Shown here: piece after piece, positions 28,098-35,576 of the stretch | Numbering within the stretch: the first letter of the stretch is position 1 | How the letters are laid out: each line of letters opens with the position of its first letter | Assembly (NCBI GenBank): GCA_011523685.1 | Contig: WTGG01000011.1 | Coordinates: 1 to 64,000, forward strand | DNA from: Coxiellaceae bacterium | GTDB taxonomy: Bacteria; Pseudomonadota; Gammaproteobacteria; Coxiellales; Coxiellaceae | Reading direction: 5' to 3' | Length of the DNA stretch: 64,000 bases | The notes under the pieces: generated by a model | Told to the model about the DNA's origin: nothing | The model's input: only the letters and a program-made list of their open reading frames with translations | Databases searched by the model: none | Program-made: the position numbers and the translations under genes

Positions 28098-30215
28098 ATG
28101 GCAGCCTTATCGAAAACGGTAAAACAACATCGCTGGCTATCTTGTGTTCCAGTGACGCAGCTCAAAGGTATAGGTCCGAAATCCAGCGAGAAGTTACATG
28201 CTTTAGGATTATATACCTTGCATGATTTATTGTTTCACTTGCCTTTGCGTTATGAAGATCGAACGGCCATTATTCCTTTAAATCGAGTTGAAAGTGGTAG
28301 TCGATGTTTAATATCAGGTGTGATTGAGCAGGCTGCTGTTGCAGGAGGGCCTAGACGTTTTTTGCGTTGTCAAATGCGTGATGAAACTGGTGTGATAACG
28401 TTGCGTTTTTTTCATTTTAATGCGTCACAGCTTCGTACACTAAAACAGCCAGGAGTTCGAGTGTGTTGTTTTGGTGAGGTACGTGCAACACGTTATGGTT
28501 TGGAGATGGTTCATCCTGAATATCGTTTGATCGATAGTGCTGATGAGTTAATGACGGATAGTGCAATGACGGCCGTCTATCCAACAACCCAGGGATTAAA
28601 ACAATCATTATTGCGACGATTGGTTGGTCAAGCATTAGCTTATTTAAAAAAAACAGAAGGGCAGTTGTTAGAGGGGTTGCCTGATTCGGTGATGGCTCAT
28701 TATCACTTGCCTCCTTTGATTGAGGCTTTGGAATATCTTCATTTGCCTACGCTTCCCTATTCGACAAAAGAGGGTCAGGTGGCATTATCAAAGATGAGAA
28801 AGCGATTAATTATAGAAGAGCTATTAGCTCATCAGTTAAGTTTGTTGCGTTTAAGATCATCTGTTCGTTCAAACTCAGCCTGTTCTGCTACAGGCATGGA
28901 GTTGCAGCAACAGCTTATCAAAGCTCTGCCGTTCGATTTAACTCAAGCGCAACAACGTGTTGTTGTGGAGATTAATCAAGATTTAAGTCAAGGTCATCCT
29001 ATGTTGCGATTAGTGCAGGGTGATGTTGGTTGCGGTAAAACAGTTGTAGCAGCACTATGTGCGTTGCCCATTATAGAGTCTGGTTGCCAGGTGGCATTAA
29101 TGGCGCCGACAGAGTTATTAGCAGAGCAGCATTATCAACAGTTTAAGCGTTGGTTGGAGCCAATGGGTGTTCGTGTGGGGTGGTTGCCAGGAAAGTTGCC
29201 TACAAAAATAAAAGCTGAAACATTGGCGGATATTGCCTCAGGTCAATTATCTTTAGTAATTGGTACTCATGCTCTAATACAGAATACAGTAGAGTTTAAT
29301 CGTTTGGCTTGTGTGATTGTCGATGAGCAGCATCGTTTTGGAGTGTATCAGCGCTTATCATTAAAAAGTAAAGGCGAAGTGAATCACACATTTCCTCATC
29401 AATTAATTATGACCGCAACACCAATACCCCGATCACTAGCGATGAGTGCGTATGGAGACTTAGACTGTTCAGTGATTGATGAGCTCCCGCCAGGGAGAAA
29501 ACCGATTGAAACAGTGATGATTGCACAAGATAAGCGTGATCATGTGATTGAGCGGGTGCGTAAAAACTGTCAGGCAGGCTGTCAAGCTTATTGGGTGTGC
29601 ACCTTAGTGGAAGAGTCAGAGGTCTTACAATGCCAAGCGGCAGAGTCAACTGCAGAGCTGTTGCAGACTGCTATGCCAGATTTAACGGTGGGTTTGGTGC
29701 ATGGTCGTTTATCCAGTGCAGAAAAAGAATCAATCATGCATGCTTTTGTTTCTGGTGATATAGACATCTTAGTAGCTACAACGGTTATTGAGGTGGGTGT
29801 TGATGTGCCAAATGCAAGCTTGATGATTATTGAGAATCCAGAGCGTTTGGGTTTAGCGCAGTTACATCAGTTGCGAGGAAGAGTAGGGCGTGGTTCTATA
29901 GAAAGTTTTTGTGTTTTATTGTATCAGTCGCCACTGTCAAAAAATGCATCTTCTCGTTTGCAGGTTATTCGAGAATCAACGGATGGATTTTATATTGCGC
30001 AACAAGATTTGTTGCAGAGAGGTCCTGGTGAGTTATTAGGAGTACGTCAATCAGGTATTGCCCGTTACCGTATTGCGGATATGGTACGAGACCAGGCTTT
30101 ATTAGCTGAGATGCAATCACTTGCAAAGCAGCTTTATGTCACATTATCTAAAGACTGTATAAGCGTACTTATTGAAAGATGGTTAGGTGTTACTGAGGAA
30201 ACATTGCAGGTGTAG
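28098..30215 (+). CDS. recG: ATP-dependent DNA helicase RecG
   Basis: It remodels stalled replication forks and Holliday junctions. The 705-residue protein has an N-terminal wedge with an OB fold (LKGIGPKSSEKLHALGL, LRYEDRTAI), then superfamily-2 helicase motifs: RLVQGDVGCGKTVVAALCA near 305, MAPTELLAEQHYQQF, the DEQH box IVDEQHRFGVYQR, TATPIPRSLAMS, ATTVIEVGVDVPNASLM and QLRGRVGRG. The C-terminal TRG-like region GFYIAQQDLLQRGPGELLG is complete. It follows spoT after 75 bases and ends against a convergent beta-barrel gene. Confidence 0.97.
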   Translation: MAALSKTVKQHRWLSCVPVTQLKGIGPKSSEKLHALGLYTLHDLLFHLPLRYEDRTAIIPLNRVESGSRCLISGVIEQAAVAGGPRRFLRCQMRDETGVITLRFFHFNASQLRTLKQPGVRVCCFGEVRATRYGLEMVHPEYRLIDSADELMTDSAMTAVYPTTQGLKQSLLRRLVGQALAYLKKTEGQLLEGLPDSVMAHYHLPPLIEALEYLHLPTLPYSTKEGQVALSKMRKRLIIEELLAHQLSLLRLRSSVRSNSACSATGMELQQQLIKALPFDLTQAQQRVVVEINQDLSQGHPMLRLVQGDVGCGKTVVAALCALPIIESGCQVALMAPTELLAEQHYQQFKRWLEPMGVRVGWLPGKLPTKIKAETLADIASGQLSLVIGTHALIQNTVEFNRLACVIVDEQHRFGVYQRLSLKSKGEVNHTFPHQLIMTATPIPRSLAMSAYGDLDCSVIDELPPGRKPIETVMIAQDKRDHVIERVRKNCQAGCQAYWVCTLVEESEVLQCQAAESTAELLQTAMPDLTVGLVHGRLSSAEKESIMHAFVSGDIDILVATTVIEVGVDVPNASLMIIENPERLGLAQLHQLRGRVGRGSIESFCVLLYQSPLSKNASSRLQVIRESTDGFYIAQQDLLQRGPGELLGVRQSGIARYRIADMVRDQALLAEMQSLAKQLYVTLSKDCISVLIERWLGVTEETLQV

Positions 30216-30240
30216 TGCGAGCTGTAATCTCACTCGCACT
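30214..30240. repeat. 8-base inverted repeat between recG and a convergent gene
   Basis: AGTGCGAG (30214-30221) and CTCGCACT (30233-30240) form a perfect stem with an 11-base loop, starting at the recG stop codon. No T-run follows on either strand, so it is not a standard intrinsic terminator. Confidence 0.5.
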
Positions 30241-30251
30241 GATCATGTATC

Positions 30252-30779
30252 TTAGAATCGATAGTCAAGACCACCAGTCAATGTATATGTGTGGGCGCCT
30301 ACGCCTAAGGATTCTGCATATTCAAAGTATTGTGCCTTTATAGTGGCTTGAATATGGTCATTGATAGGGTAGCGAAGCCCTCCGCTTACTACAGGGCGAA
30401 TATAACTATAGTAGTCACCAGAAGGGTTATCCATATTGGATAGTCCAACACCTACTTGGATAAATGCAGAGGTGTCAAACCAGAATGGTGCATGTACATC
30501 AACTAGAGAAGTGAGGGTCCACCAATTGTTATAGCCTGGGGCTGGTTCGTTATCTGGAAAGTTGGTGTATCCTAACTCAAAACCAACGAACTTGTTATAG
30601 TCCATTCTTGCGTGAAAACCAAAGATGAATTTGTCTTCTCCGTCATTTCGGTTGATACCTAGGTCGGTACCTACAGTGACTTTATCATTGAGAAAGTCAG
30701 GTGTAGGTATTGCAAAACATGATGCCATTAAGCTCATGTAGCAGCTGGTTACTAGAAGTGATGTATTGATTTTCAACAT
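30252..30779 (-). CDS. small outer-membrane beta-barrel protein, opacity-like
   Basis: A 175-residue exported protein with a signal peptide of about 23 residues (hydrophobic LLVTSCYMSLMASCFA). The mature part is made of alternating beta strands such as VGTDLGINRN, FIFGFHARMDYNKFVGFELG and YPINDHIQATIKAQYFEYA. It ends GLDYRF with the terminal Phe used by the BAM machinery. The size fits an eight-strand barrel of the OmpA/opacity type. The ATG at 30779 has AGAGGGA upstream; an ATG at 30818 would spoil the signal peptide. It is the last of three tandem related genes on this strand. Confidence 0.8.
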   Translation of the reverse strand: MLKINTSLLVTSCYMSLMASCFAIPTPDFLNDKVTVGTDLGINRNDGEDKFIFGFHARMDYNKFVGFELGYTNFPDNEPAPGYNNWWTLTSLVDVHAPFWFDTSAFIQVGVGLSNMDNPSGDYYSYIRPVVSGGLRYPINDHIQATIKAQYFEYAESLGVGAHTYTLTGGLDYRF

Positions 30780-30872
30780 GAAGGTCCCTCTTTGCGTTAA
30801 CGAGCTTTTTTTGCTCAAAAACTTAAGGGGTTATTAGGTCATATTTGTAGCAATAAATCAAATTGTTTTATT

Positions 30873-31502
30873 TTAAAACAGATACTTGGCGCCCAGCATG
30901 ATGGAATTAATCGTTGGAATGTATCCGTTGTGGCCGTTTATCTCTTCATCTGTGCTAAAAAAAGAACACTTAAGGTCTGCTTCCCAAGTTGCATTCACTT
31001 TGTAGGCGACACCGAAAGCATAGTAAGGGTTGATAGTGCTGTCGCTGCCATTTTGATTATCATCGACGTAGTGATAACCAAGACCTGCTTGGACAAAGGC
31101 ATTGGCTTTTTTATAAATCGGTGCGTCAAGTTCAGCAGCGACATAACTTAGCCATTGTGAAATGCTGTAGTCTTTGTTGTCTTCAGAATAGTCAGCTCCA
31201 GGTAAATACTGTAGTCCAGTTTCAATTGCGATTCTATGATTCCACCGGTAACCACCTTTTGCAGCAAAAGTAAAGCCACCATCTTTTCCTGAAGTAATGT
31301 CTGTTCCTGTTAAAAAGCTACTCCATTCAATGAGCGCATAACCAAGATCAAGCCCAGCAAAGTAGCCGTTTTGTTCAGCTTGAGCTAATTGTTCTGGAGA
31401 CACTTGGTAGGCATCCTTGGGTGAGCTATCTGCTAATGCTATGGTTGACGTTAATAGGGCAGCGATGGTGAGAGATAGAAGAGATTGATTCTTGAATAAC
31501 AT
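30873..31502 (-). CDS. small outer-membrane beta-barrel protein, opacity-like
   Basis: A 209-residue exported protein. The signal peptide (1-24) ends TIALA before DSSPKD. The mature barrel shows GYFAGLDLGYALIEWSSF, FTFAAKGGYRWNHRIAIETG, QYLPGADYSEDNKDYSISQW (shared with its neighbour), AFVQAGLGYHYVDDN and the C-terminal MLGAKYLF. AAGGAAC is seven bases before the ATG. It lies between two paralogues with gaps of about 40 and 90 bases, so probably in one transcript with the gene at 31543. Confidence 0.85.
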   Translation of the reverse strand: MLFKNQSLLSLTIAALLTSTIALADSSPKDAYQVSPEQLAQAEQNGYFAGLDLGYALIEWSSFLTGTDITSGKDGGFTFAAKGGYRWNHRIAIETGLQYLPGADYSEDNKDYSISQWLSYVAAELDAPIYKKANAFVQAGLGYHYVDDNQNGSDSTINPYYAFGVAYKVNATWEADLKCSFFSTDEEINGHNGYIPTINSIMLGAKYLF

Positions 31503-31542
31503 AGTGAGTTCCTTTTATGTGCTAGCAATTGGTTGGTGTGAT

Positions 31543-32160
31543 TTAGAATGAATATCCGATTCCAAATGAAATGATATTGGATACTGGGATATAGTTTCCA
31601 TGACTATCATCACCAACGTTGTTAACTCTTAAGTATTGTCCTTGAATATCCCAGTAGCTATTGAGTGTGTATTGTACTCCAGCAGAAAAAGCAGGTCGGA
31701 TAGTTACAGAAGTGTTACTGTTAAAGTCTGTGTATCTCATGCCAAAGCCTCCACCCAGATAGCATTGCGTCGAGTCAGAGAGTGGGTATTTCATCAGTCC
31801 CATTAGAGTGGTTAGCCATTGAGAGATTGAATGCCCGCCATTGTTATTATAGTCAACACTAGGTGTATAAAAGTAGCTTGATTGAGCGCTAAAGTACTGG
31901 TTGAAAGGTTTAGTGATACCTAGTCCCACAGTAAAGCTGCCATCGCCATTACTGGTGAAATCGTAGGGGTAGCTATCAGACCAGTTGGTCCATGAGTAGC
32001 CTAAGTTGAGATGCGCGGTATAGCCACGTGTAGTTTTTTTTGGAGTAGAGGGTGCAGCTGTTGGTTGGCTTTGGTATTGAACAAGTTGACCAGCTAGGCA
32101 TGGTGCTGTGATGAATATAAGGATTGAAAGAAAAAATGATGAAGAAAGTTTTGATGGCAT
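31543..32160 (-). CDS. small outer-membrane beta-barrel protein, opacity-like
   Basis: A 205-residue exported protein. The signal peptide (1-23) has a strong core FFLSILIFITAPCLA. A Pro/Thr/Gln linker with SQPTAAPSTPKKTTRGY precedes the barrel. Strands include YTAHLNLGYSWTNWSDSYPY, FTVGLGITKPFNQYFSAQ, FYTPSVDYNNNGGHSISQWL and YLGGGFGMRYTDFNS, and the end is FGIGYSF. It is clearly a paralogue of the gene at 30873 (shared DYxxNxGHSISQWL segment). AGAGGAC precedes the ATG. It is first in the three-gene minus-strand set and divergent from the plus-strand set. Confidence 0.85.
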   Translation of the reverse strand: MPSKLSSSFFLSILIFITAPCLAGQLVQYQSQPTAAPSTPKKTTRGYTAHLNLGYSWTNWSDSYPYDFTSNGDGSFTVGLGITKPFNQYFSAQSSYFYTPSVDYNNNGGHSISQWLTTLMGLMKYPLSDSTQCYLGGGFGMRYTDFNSNTSVTIRPAFSAGVQYTLNSYWDIQGQYLRVNNVGDDSHGNYIPVSNIISFGIGYSF

Positions 32161-32772
32161 GTTATCGTCCTCTTACATGATCGTCATTAGTAGTGTATCA
32201 ATTGAGAGCTTGTCAAAAATAATAGCGCTTTAATTGATATTTTTGTTGCAAAGCAGACTACACAGGTTTGTTGTTTTCTTCAAGTTACAGTATTGATGAG
32301 TGATTCATTGCAGGATATTAAAAATTACTAAATATTATTTTCGTGGGCTTTAGGTTGGATAATGAATACTGTAAACATTTATCTTTTAATTTTGATTTGA
32401 TATTTATAAAGGTTGAGTGGATTTTAATATATAAAGAATGTTTATACAGTTTTATCTTGCGAGTAGTAAATATTGTCTCATTGTGTCGTTTGTCTTAAAT
32501 ATCAGACTAAATAAAGATAAATAGTTATACTTGGTTTATAATTGAACTATTTCTTCACTTAAAAAACACCATAAAAAACTTATATAGATCACTTATGAGT
32601 TTAATGGTGGTTTCTTGGGTTGTAACGTATTGTTTCACGAAAATCGTTTCGATAAGATTGTTTCATTAAAGCAAACGCCACCGCAATGGGGTTGCGAAGT
32701 GGAGTTGTTTTATAAGTCAGAGTTAGGTATTATCTCGGCTTTAATTTGTTCATTAACCTTAAGGGGAATACA
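32161..32772. other. 612-base AT-rich divergent control region of the beta-barrel cluster
   Basis: A gene-free region between divergent beta-barrel sets. It is strongly AT-rich with many T and A runs, as in intrinsically bent or H-NS/IHF-type upstream DNA. TTGTTT (32705-32710) and TATTAT (32729-32734), 18 bases apart, are a plausible promoter for the plus-strand gene, with AAGGGGAA as its ribosome site. A hairpin-forming sequence at 32678-32702 lies just upstream. I see no open frame or RNA gene. Confidence 0.5.
32678..32702 (+). repeat. inverted repeat upstream of the first plus-strand barrel gene
   Basis: CCAC then CGCAA, loop TGGGG, then TTGCG, AA bulge and GTGG: two stacked helices of 5 and 4 pairs, locally G+C-rich inside a very AT-rich region. 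It lies just left of the candidate -35 hexamer, so it may be an operator, or part of a leader if transcription starts further upstream. Confidence 0.4.
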
Positions 32773-33411
32773 ATGTCGGTAAAAACAAATCTTTTAATTG
32801 CAGCTGCTGCTGTATTAGGTGTTAGTTCTGCTTATGCAGGTGGTCCAGAAATGATGGCTGCTCCTGCTGCTCCATCTTTCACTCCATACTTCTACGGTGA
32901 GTTAGGTTTAGGCTATGCTCAAACTAACTATTCTGATTTTTATAATCTTGGTGCTACAGGTACAACTAATAGCAATGGTGGCTTGTCTTATGCAGGTGAC
33001 TTTGGTTACGAGTTTATGCCTCATTTGGCTGTAGAATTGGGCGGTGGTTATTTACCTGAATATAAAGCAGATACTGTTCTTTTAGATACAAACGCTAAAT
33101 TAACTTCTTGGTATGCCTACGGTGCTGGTCGTATCGATACTAACGTTGTGAATGAAAAAATCGATGTATACGCTAAAGCGGGTGTTGCTTATCGTAGTTT
33201 GACTTCTTCAGCTGACGGTGTTGATGATGACACGCAATCATACTGGGCTCCAATCTTTGGTGCTGGTGTAAGCTACGATGTTCGCGACAATATTTATGTT
33301 GCTCTTGAAATGAACTACATCGGAAACAACAATGATGCTAGTTCTGATACAGGCGTAATTCCTTCAGCAAGCATCTACATGGCTAAAGTGGGTTACAAGT
33401 TTAACTTCTAA
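32773..33411 (+). CDS. small outer-membrane beta-barrel protein with GGPEMM mature start
   Basis: A 212-residue exported protein. The signal peptide (1-20, AAAAVLGVSSAYA) is followed by the mature N-terminus GGPEMMAAPAAP, then barrel strands PYFYGELGLGYAQTNYSDFY, GDFGYEFMPHLAVELGGGYL, SWYAYGAGRIDTNV, VYAKAGVAYRSL, PIFGAGVSYDVRDNIYVALE and KVGYKFNF with a terminal Phe. An eight-strand OmpA/opacity-like fold is likely. AAGGGG is eight bases before the ATG, and a strong terminator follows. Codon use looks favourable (many GGT, GCT and CGT), consistent with high expression, though not calculated. Confidence 0.88.
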   Translation: MSVKTNLLIAAAAVLGVSSAYAGGPEMMAAPAAPSFTPYFYGELGLGYAQTNYSDFYNLGATGTTNSNGGLSYAGDFGYEFMPHLAVELGGGYLPEYKADTVLLDTNAKLTSWYAYGAGRIDTNVVNEKIDVYAKAGVAYRSLTSSADGVDDDTQSYWAPIFGAGVSYDVRDNIYVALEMNYIGNNNDASSDTGVIPSASIYMAKVGYKFNF

Positions 33412-33430
33412 TATTCCATGTGTTGAGATT

Positions 33431-33459
33431 AAAACCCACTCTTTGAGTGGGTTTTTTTT
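33431..33459 (+). terminator. terminator of the first plus-strand barrel gene
   Basis: AAAACCCACTC, loop TTT, GAGTGGGTTTT and then further T. A perfect 11-pair stem plus T-run, 20 bases after the stop codon. Confidence 0.92.
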
Positions 33460-33540
33460 CGCTAAATGCTGGACCTTTGTTGAATGACTATATCCTGTAG
33501 GATCCAACTGTGATTAACTTTTTTTAAACGAAGGGATACT

Positions 33541-34212
33541 ATGTCGGTAAACACAAATCTTTTAATTGCAGCAGCTGCTGTATTAGGTTTTAGTTCTGCT
33601 TATGCAGGTGGTCCAGAAATGATGGCTGCTCCTGCTGCTCCATCATAAACTCCATACTTCTATGGTGAGTTAGGGCTCGGTTATGCAGATACGGGATATA
33701 ACGATTTTTATTCGTCTTACATGGATGACTCGCAAAGCGGAGAATCTCTAACAGGCACTAAAAATGATAATGGTGGTTTAGCGGTTGTTGGTGATATTGG
33801 TTATGTTCTTATGCCGCATTTTGCCATTGAGCTCGGTGGTGGTTATTTGCCAGAATACAAAGCTAACTACGAGCCATATTCAGGTAGCCCTGACTCTGAG
33901 AGTTGGAAGGTAGCGTCCTGGTATGCTTATGGTGCTGCACGGGTAGACATAGATGTTTTTAATAAGGTCAATGCATACACTAAAGCAGGCTTGGCGTACC
34001 GAAGTATGACGATTACAAAAGATGGTGATGATCTGGATGATTATTATTGGGCACCATTCTTTGGTGCTGGTGCTAGTTATGATGTTCGTGACAATCTTTA
34101 TGTGGCTTTAGAATATAACTACGTGGGTAGTTCTAATGATACCAATGAAGGTCTTACAGCACCTGCTGCAAGTTTATATTTGGCTAAAGTTGGCTATAAA
34201 TTTAGCGTCTAA
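33541..34212 (+). pseudogene. beta-barrel paralogue broken by an in-frame stop at codon 36
   Basis: The frame starts at 33541 behind GAAGGGA, encodes the same signal peptide and GGPEMMAAPAAPS start as the preceding gene, and then hits TAA at 33646-33648, where the intact copy has TTC (Phe). From there the same frame stays open for 188 codons to 34212 and encodes a normal barrel (GELGLGYADTGYNDFY, GDIGYVLMPHFAIELGGGYL, AFFGAG-like PFFGAGASYDVRDNLYVALE). The end is KVGYKFSV rather than a terminal Phe. An internal ATG at 33721 would give a product with no signal peptide. It looks like one recent nonsense mutation, or a sequence error; readthrough cannot be excluded. Confidence 0.85.
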
Positions 34213-34235
34213 CTATTTTTCGTTTTCTTTTTATT

Positions 34236-34263
34236 TAAGCCCACCTATAGAGTGGGCTTTTTT
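34236..34263 (+). terminator. terminator of the broken barrel paralogue
   Basis: AAGCCCAC (34237-34244), loop CTATAGA, GTGGGCTT and then a T-run ending at 34263. A standard intrinsic terminator, retained although the gene is interrupted. Confidence 0.88.
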
Positions 34264-34752
34264 ATGCTTAGCCATTTTTAAATGACTTAATAGTGCTACG
34301 TCTTATGGTTAATCATTGTAGTGGTTAAATTCTGATTTAATGTAAATCTACTTTTATTATTTCAAGTTAGCGAACGGTTTGGTCATTTTTAAGAGAATAG
34401 ATCTTTTTTTGTTTTCCATTTAATAAAATATTTAAAATACTCTTTAATATTATTATTGTCATGTAATTGGAATCAATAGCAATATTGTTATGCTTTTGAT
34501 TGCAATGAAGTGATTAATTGGCGCATTTTTTAATGTATTATTTATCTTTTATTGTCTAATCAATAATTTTTACACTATAAAAATAGTGTTTTTTTATTTA
34601 TTTTTTATGTAAGGATGAAAAAAGTTTGTTTATTAATTGTAATTCTTTAATATTTCCTTAATAATTACATTCACCCGAACAGTGATTATTAGTTTTGATC
34701 ATTAGATCTTTGTAAGCGCTAAATGGACGTGAATAAAAAAAGGATATGAGCT
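34264..34752 (+). other. about 490 bases of very AT-rich upstream DNA
   Basis: No open frame is recognised between the second and third plus-strand barrel genes. The region is full of A and T runs, with TATTATTATTG-like and TTTTTTATTTATTTTTTATG stretches. It ends in AAAGGATATGAG, the ribosome site of the next gene. It parallels the long AT-rich region before the first plus-strand barrel gene and probably holds that gene's promoter and regulatory sites; no single promoter is clear. Confidence 0.45.
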
Positions 34753-35427
34753 ATGAAATTACAACAGAAAAAAATATTGATGACAGTCGCTGCTTGTTTA
34801 GGAATGATGAGCGTTTACGCTGGAGGCCCTGAAATGATGTCTGCTCCTTTGCCAGCTAAAAAAGCTTTCCAACCTTACCTCTATACCGAGTTAGGTTTAG
34901 GTTACGCACACACGGGTTATGGTAATTACTATGATTCTTCTACTTGGACGAATACCTCCAATATCAATGATGGTTTAGCTTATCAGGGAGATATTGGTTT
35001 TTCTTTCATGCCTCACATGTCAGCAGAGGTTGGCTTAGGTATGTTGCCAAAAGCTAAATATGAAGTGTATGACCAAAACGCTGGGGGCCAGGGAGAATAT
35101 GTAAATGCTTCTTATAAGTCTTGGTATGGCTACTTGCAGGGACGTGTTGATGCTTCTCTTAAAGGAAAGGTAGGGATTTTTGCTAAAGCAGGGGTTGCTT
35201 ATCGGAGTATTACTTATGACTACAATGGTAATTTAAATGGTTCAGGTTTAGATGATTATTATTGGGGGCCAATATTTGGTGGTGGTTTGACTCTGCCACT
35301 TAAGGATGATTTATATGCAATGTTGGAATACTCTCACTTAACTGGCTCATCAGACTCTAACGAGGGAGCAAGCTACCCTGATGCTGATCTTTATTTGGCC
35401 AAGCTGGGTTACCGATTTACGTTTTAG
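34753..35427 (+). CDS. small outer-membrane beta-barrel protein with GGPEMM mature start
   Basis: A 224-residue exported paralogue of the gene at 32773. The signal peptide (1-23) ends MMSVYA, and the mature protein begins GGPEMMSAPLPAKK. Barrel strands include YLYTELGLGYAHTGYGNYYD, GDIGFSFMPHMSAEVGLGML, SWYGYLQGRVDASL, IFAKAGVAYRSITYD, PIFGGGLTLPLKDDLYAMLE and the end KLGYRFTF. AAAGGA is 11 bases upstream, and a terminator follows 20 bases after the stop. The signal peptide is different from that of the other two plus-strand copies, so it is the more distant member. Confidence 0.87.
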   Translation: MKLQQKKILMTVAACLGMMSVYAGGPEMMSAPLPAKKAFQPYLYTELGLGYAHTGYGNYYDSSTWTNTSNINDGLAYQGDIGFSFMPHMSAEVGLGMLPKAKYEVYDQNAGGQGEYVNASYKSWYGYLQGRVDASLKGKVGIFAKAGVAYRSITYDYNGNLNGSGLDDYYWGPIFGGGLTLPLKDDLYAMLEYSHLTGSSDSNEGASYPDADLYLAKLGYRFTF

Positions 35428-35446
35428 TCAATGCCTGTGTCTACTC

Positions 35447-35470
35447 AACCCGCCTAGTGCGGGTTTTTTT
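35447..35470 (+). terminator. terminator of the third plus-strand barrel gene
   Basis: AACCCGC, loop CTAGT, GCGGGTT followed by TTTTT. A short, G+C-rich perfect stem with a T-run. Confidence 0.9.
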
Positions 35471-35511
35471 ATGCCAATGATATATCTTTGGGTGTTTTTA
35501 AGCCAATGGCT

Positions 35512-35540
35512 CTTGAAAAATCAAGCAATCATCCCCACAT
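35512..35540 (+). promoter_or_regulatory. heat-shock (sigma-32) promoter of htpG
   Basis: CTTGAA (35512-35517), a 15-base spacer and CCCCACAT (35533-35540) match the RpoH consensus CTTGAA-N13-17-CCCCATNT with one mismatch. It lies 37 bases before the htpG ATG, giving a leader of about 30 bases. HtpG is a classic RpoH target. Confidence 0.8.
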
Positions 35541-35576
35541 CCTTAATATCACACAATGACTTATGGGAGATAGATA

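Noticed and set aside
30214-30240. Intrinsic terminator of recG
   Set aside because: The stem is perfect, but neither strand has a following T-run.
30930-31151. Plus-strand frame inside the beta-barrel gene
   Set aside because: Antisense to a convincing exported barrel protein with ribosome site and signal peptide.
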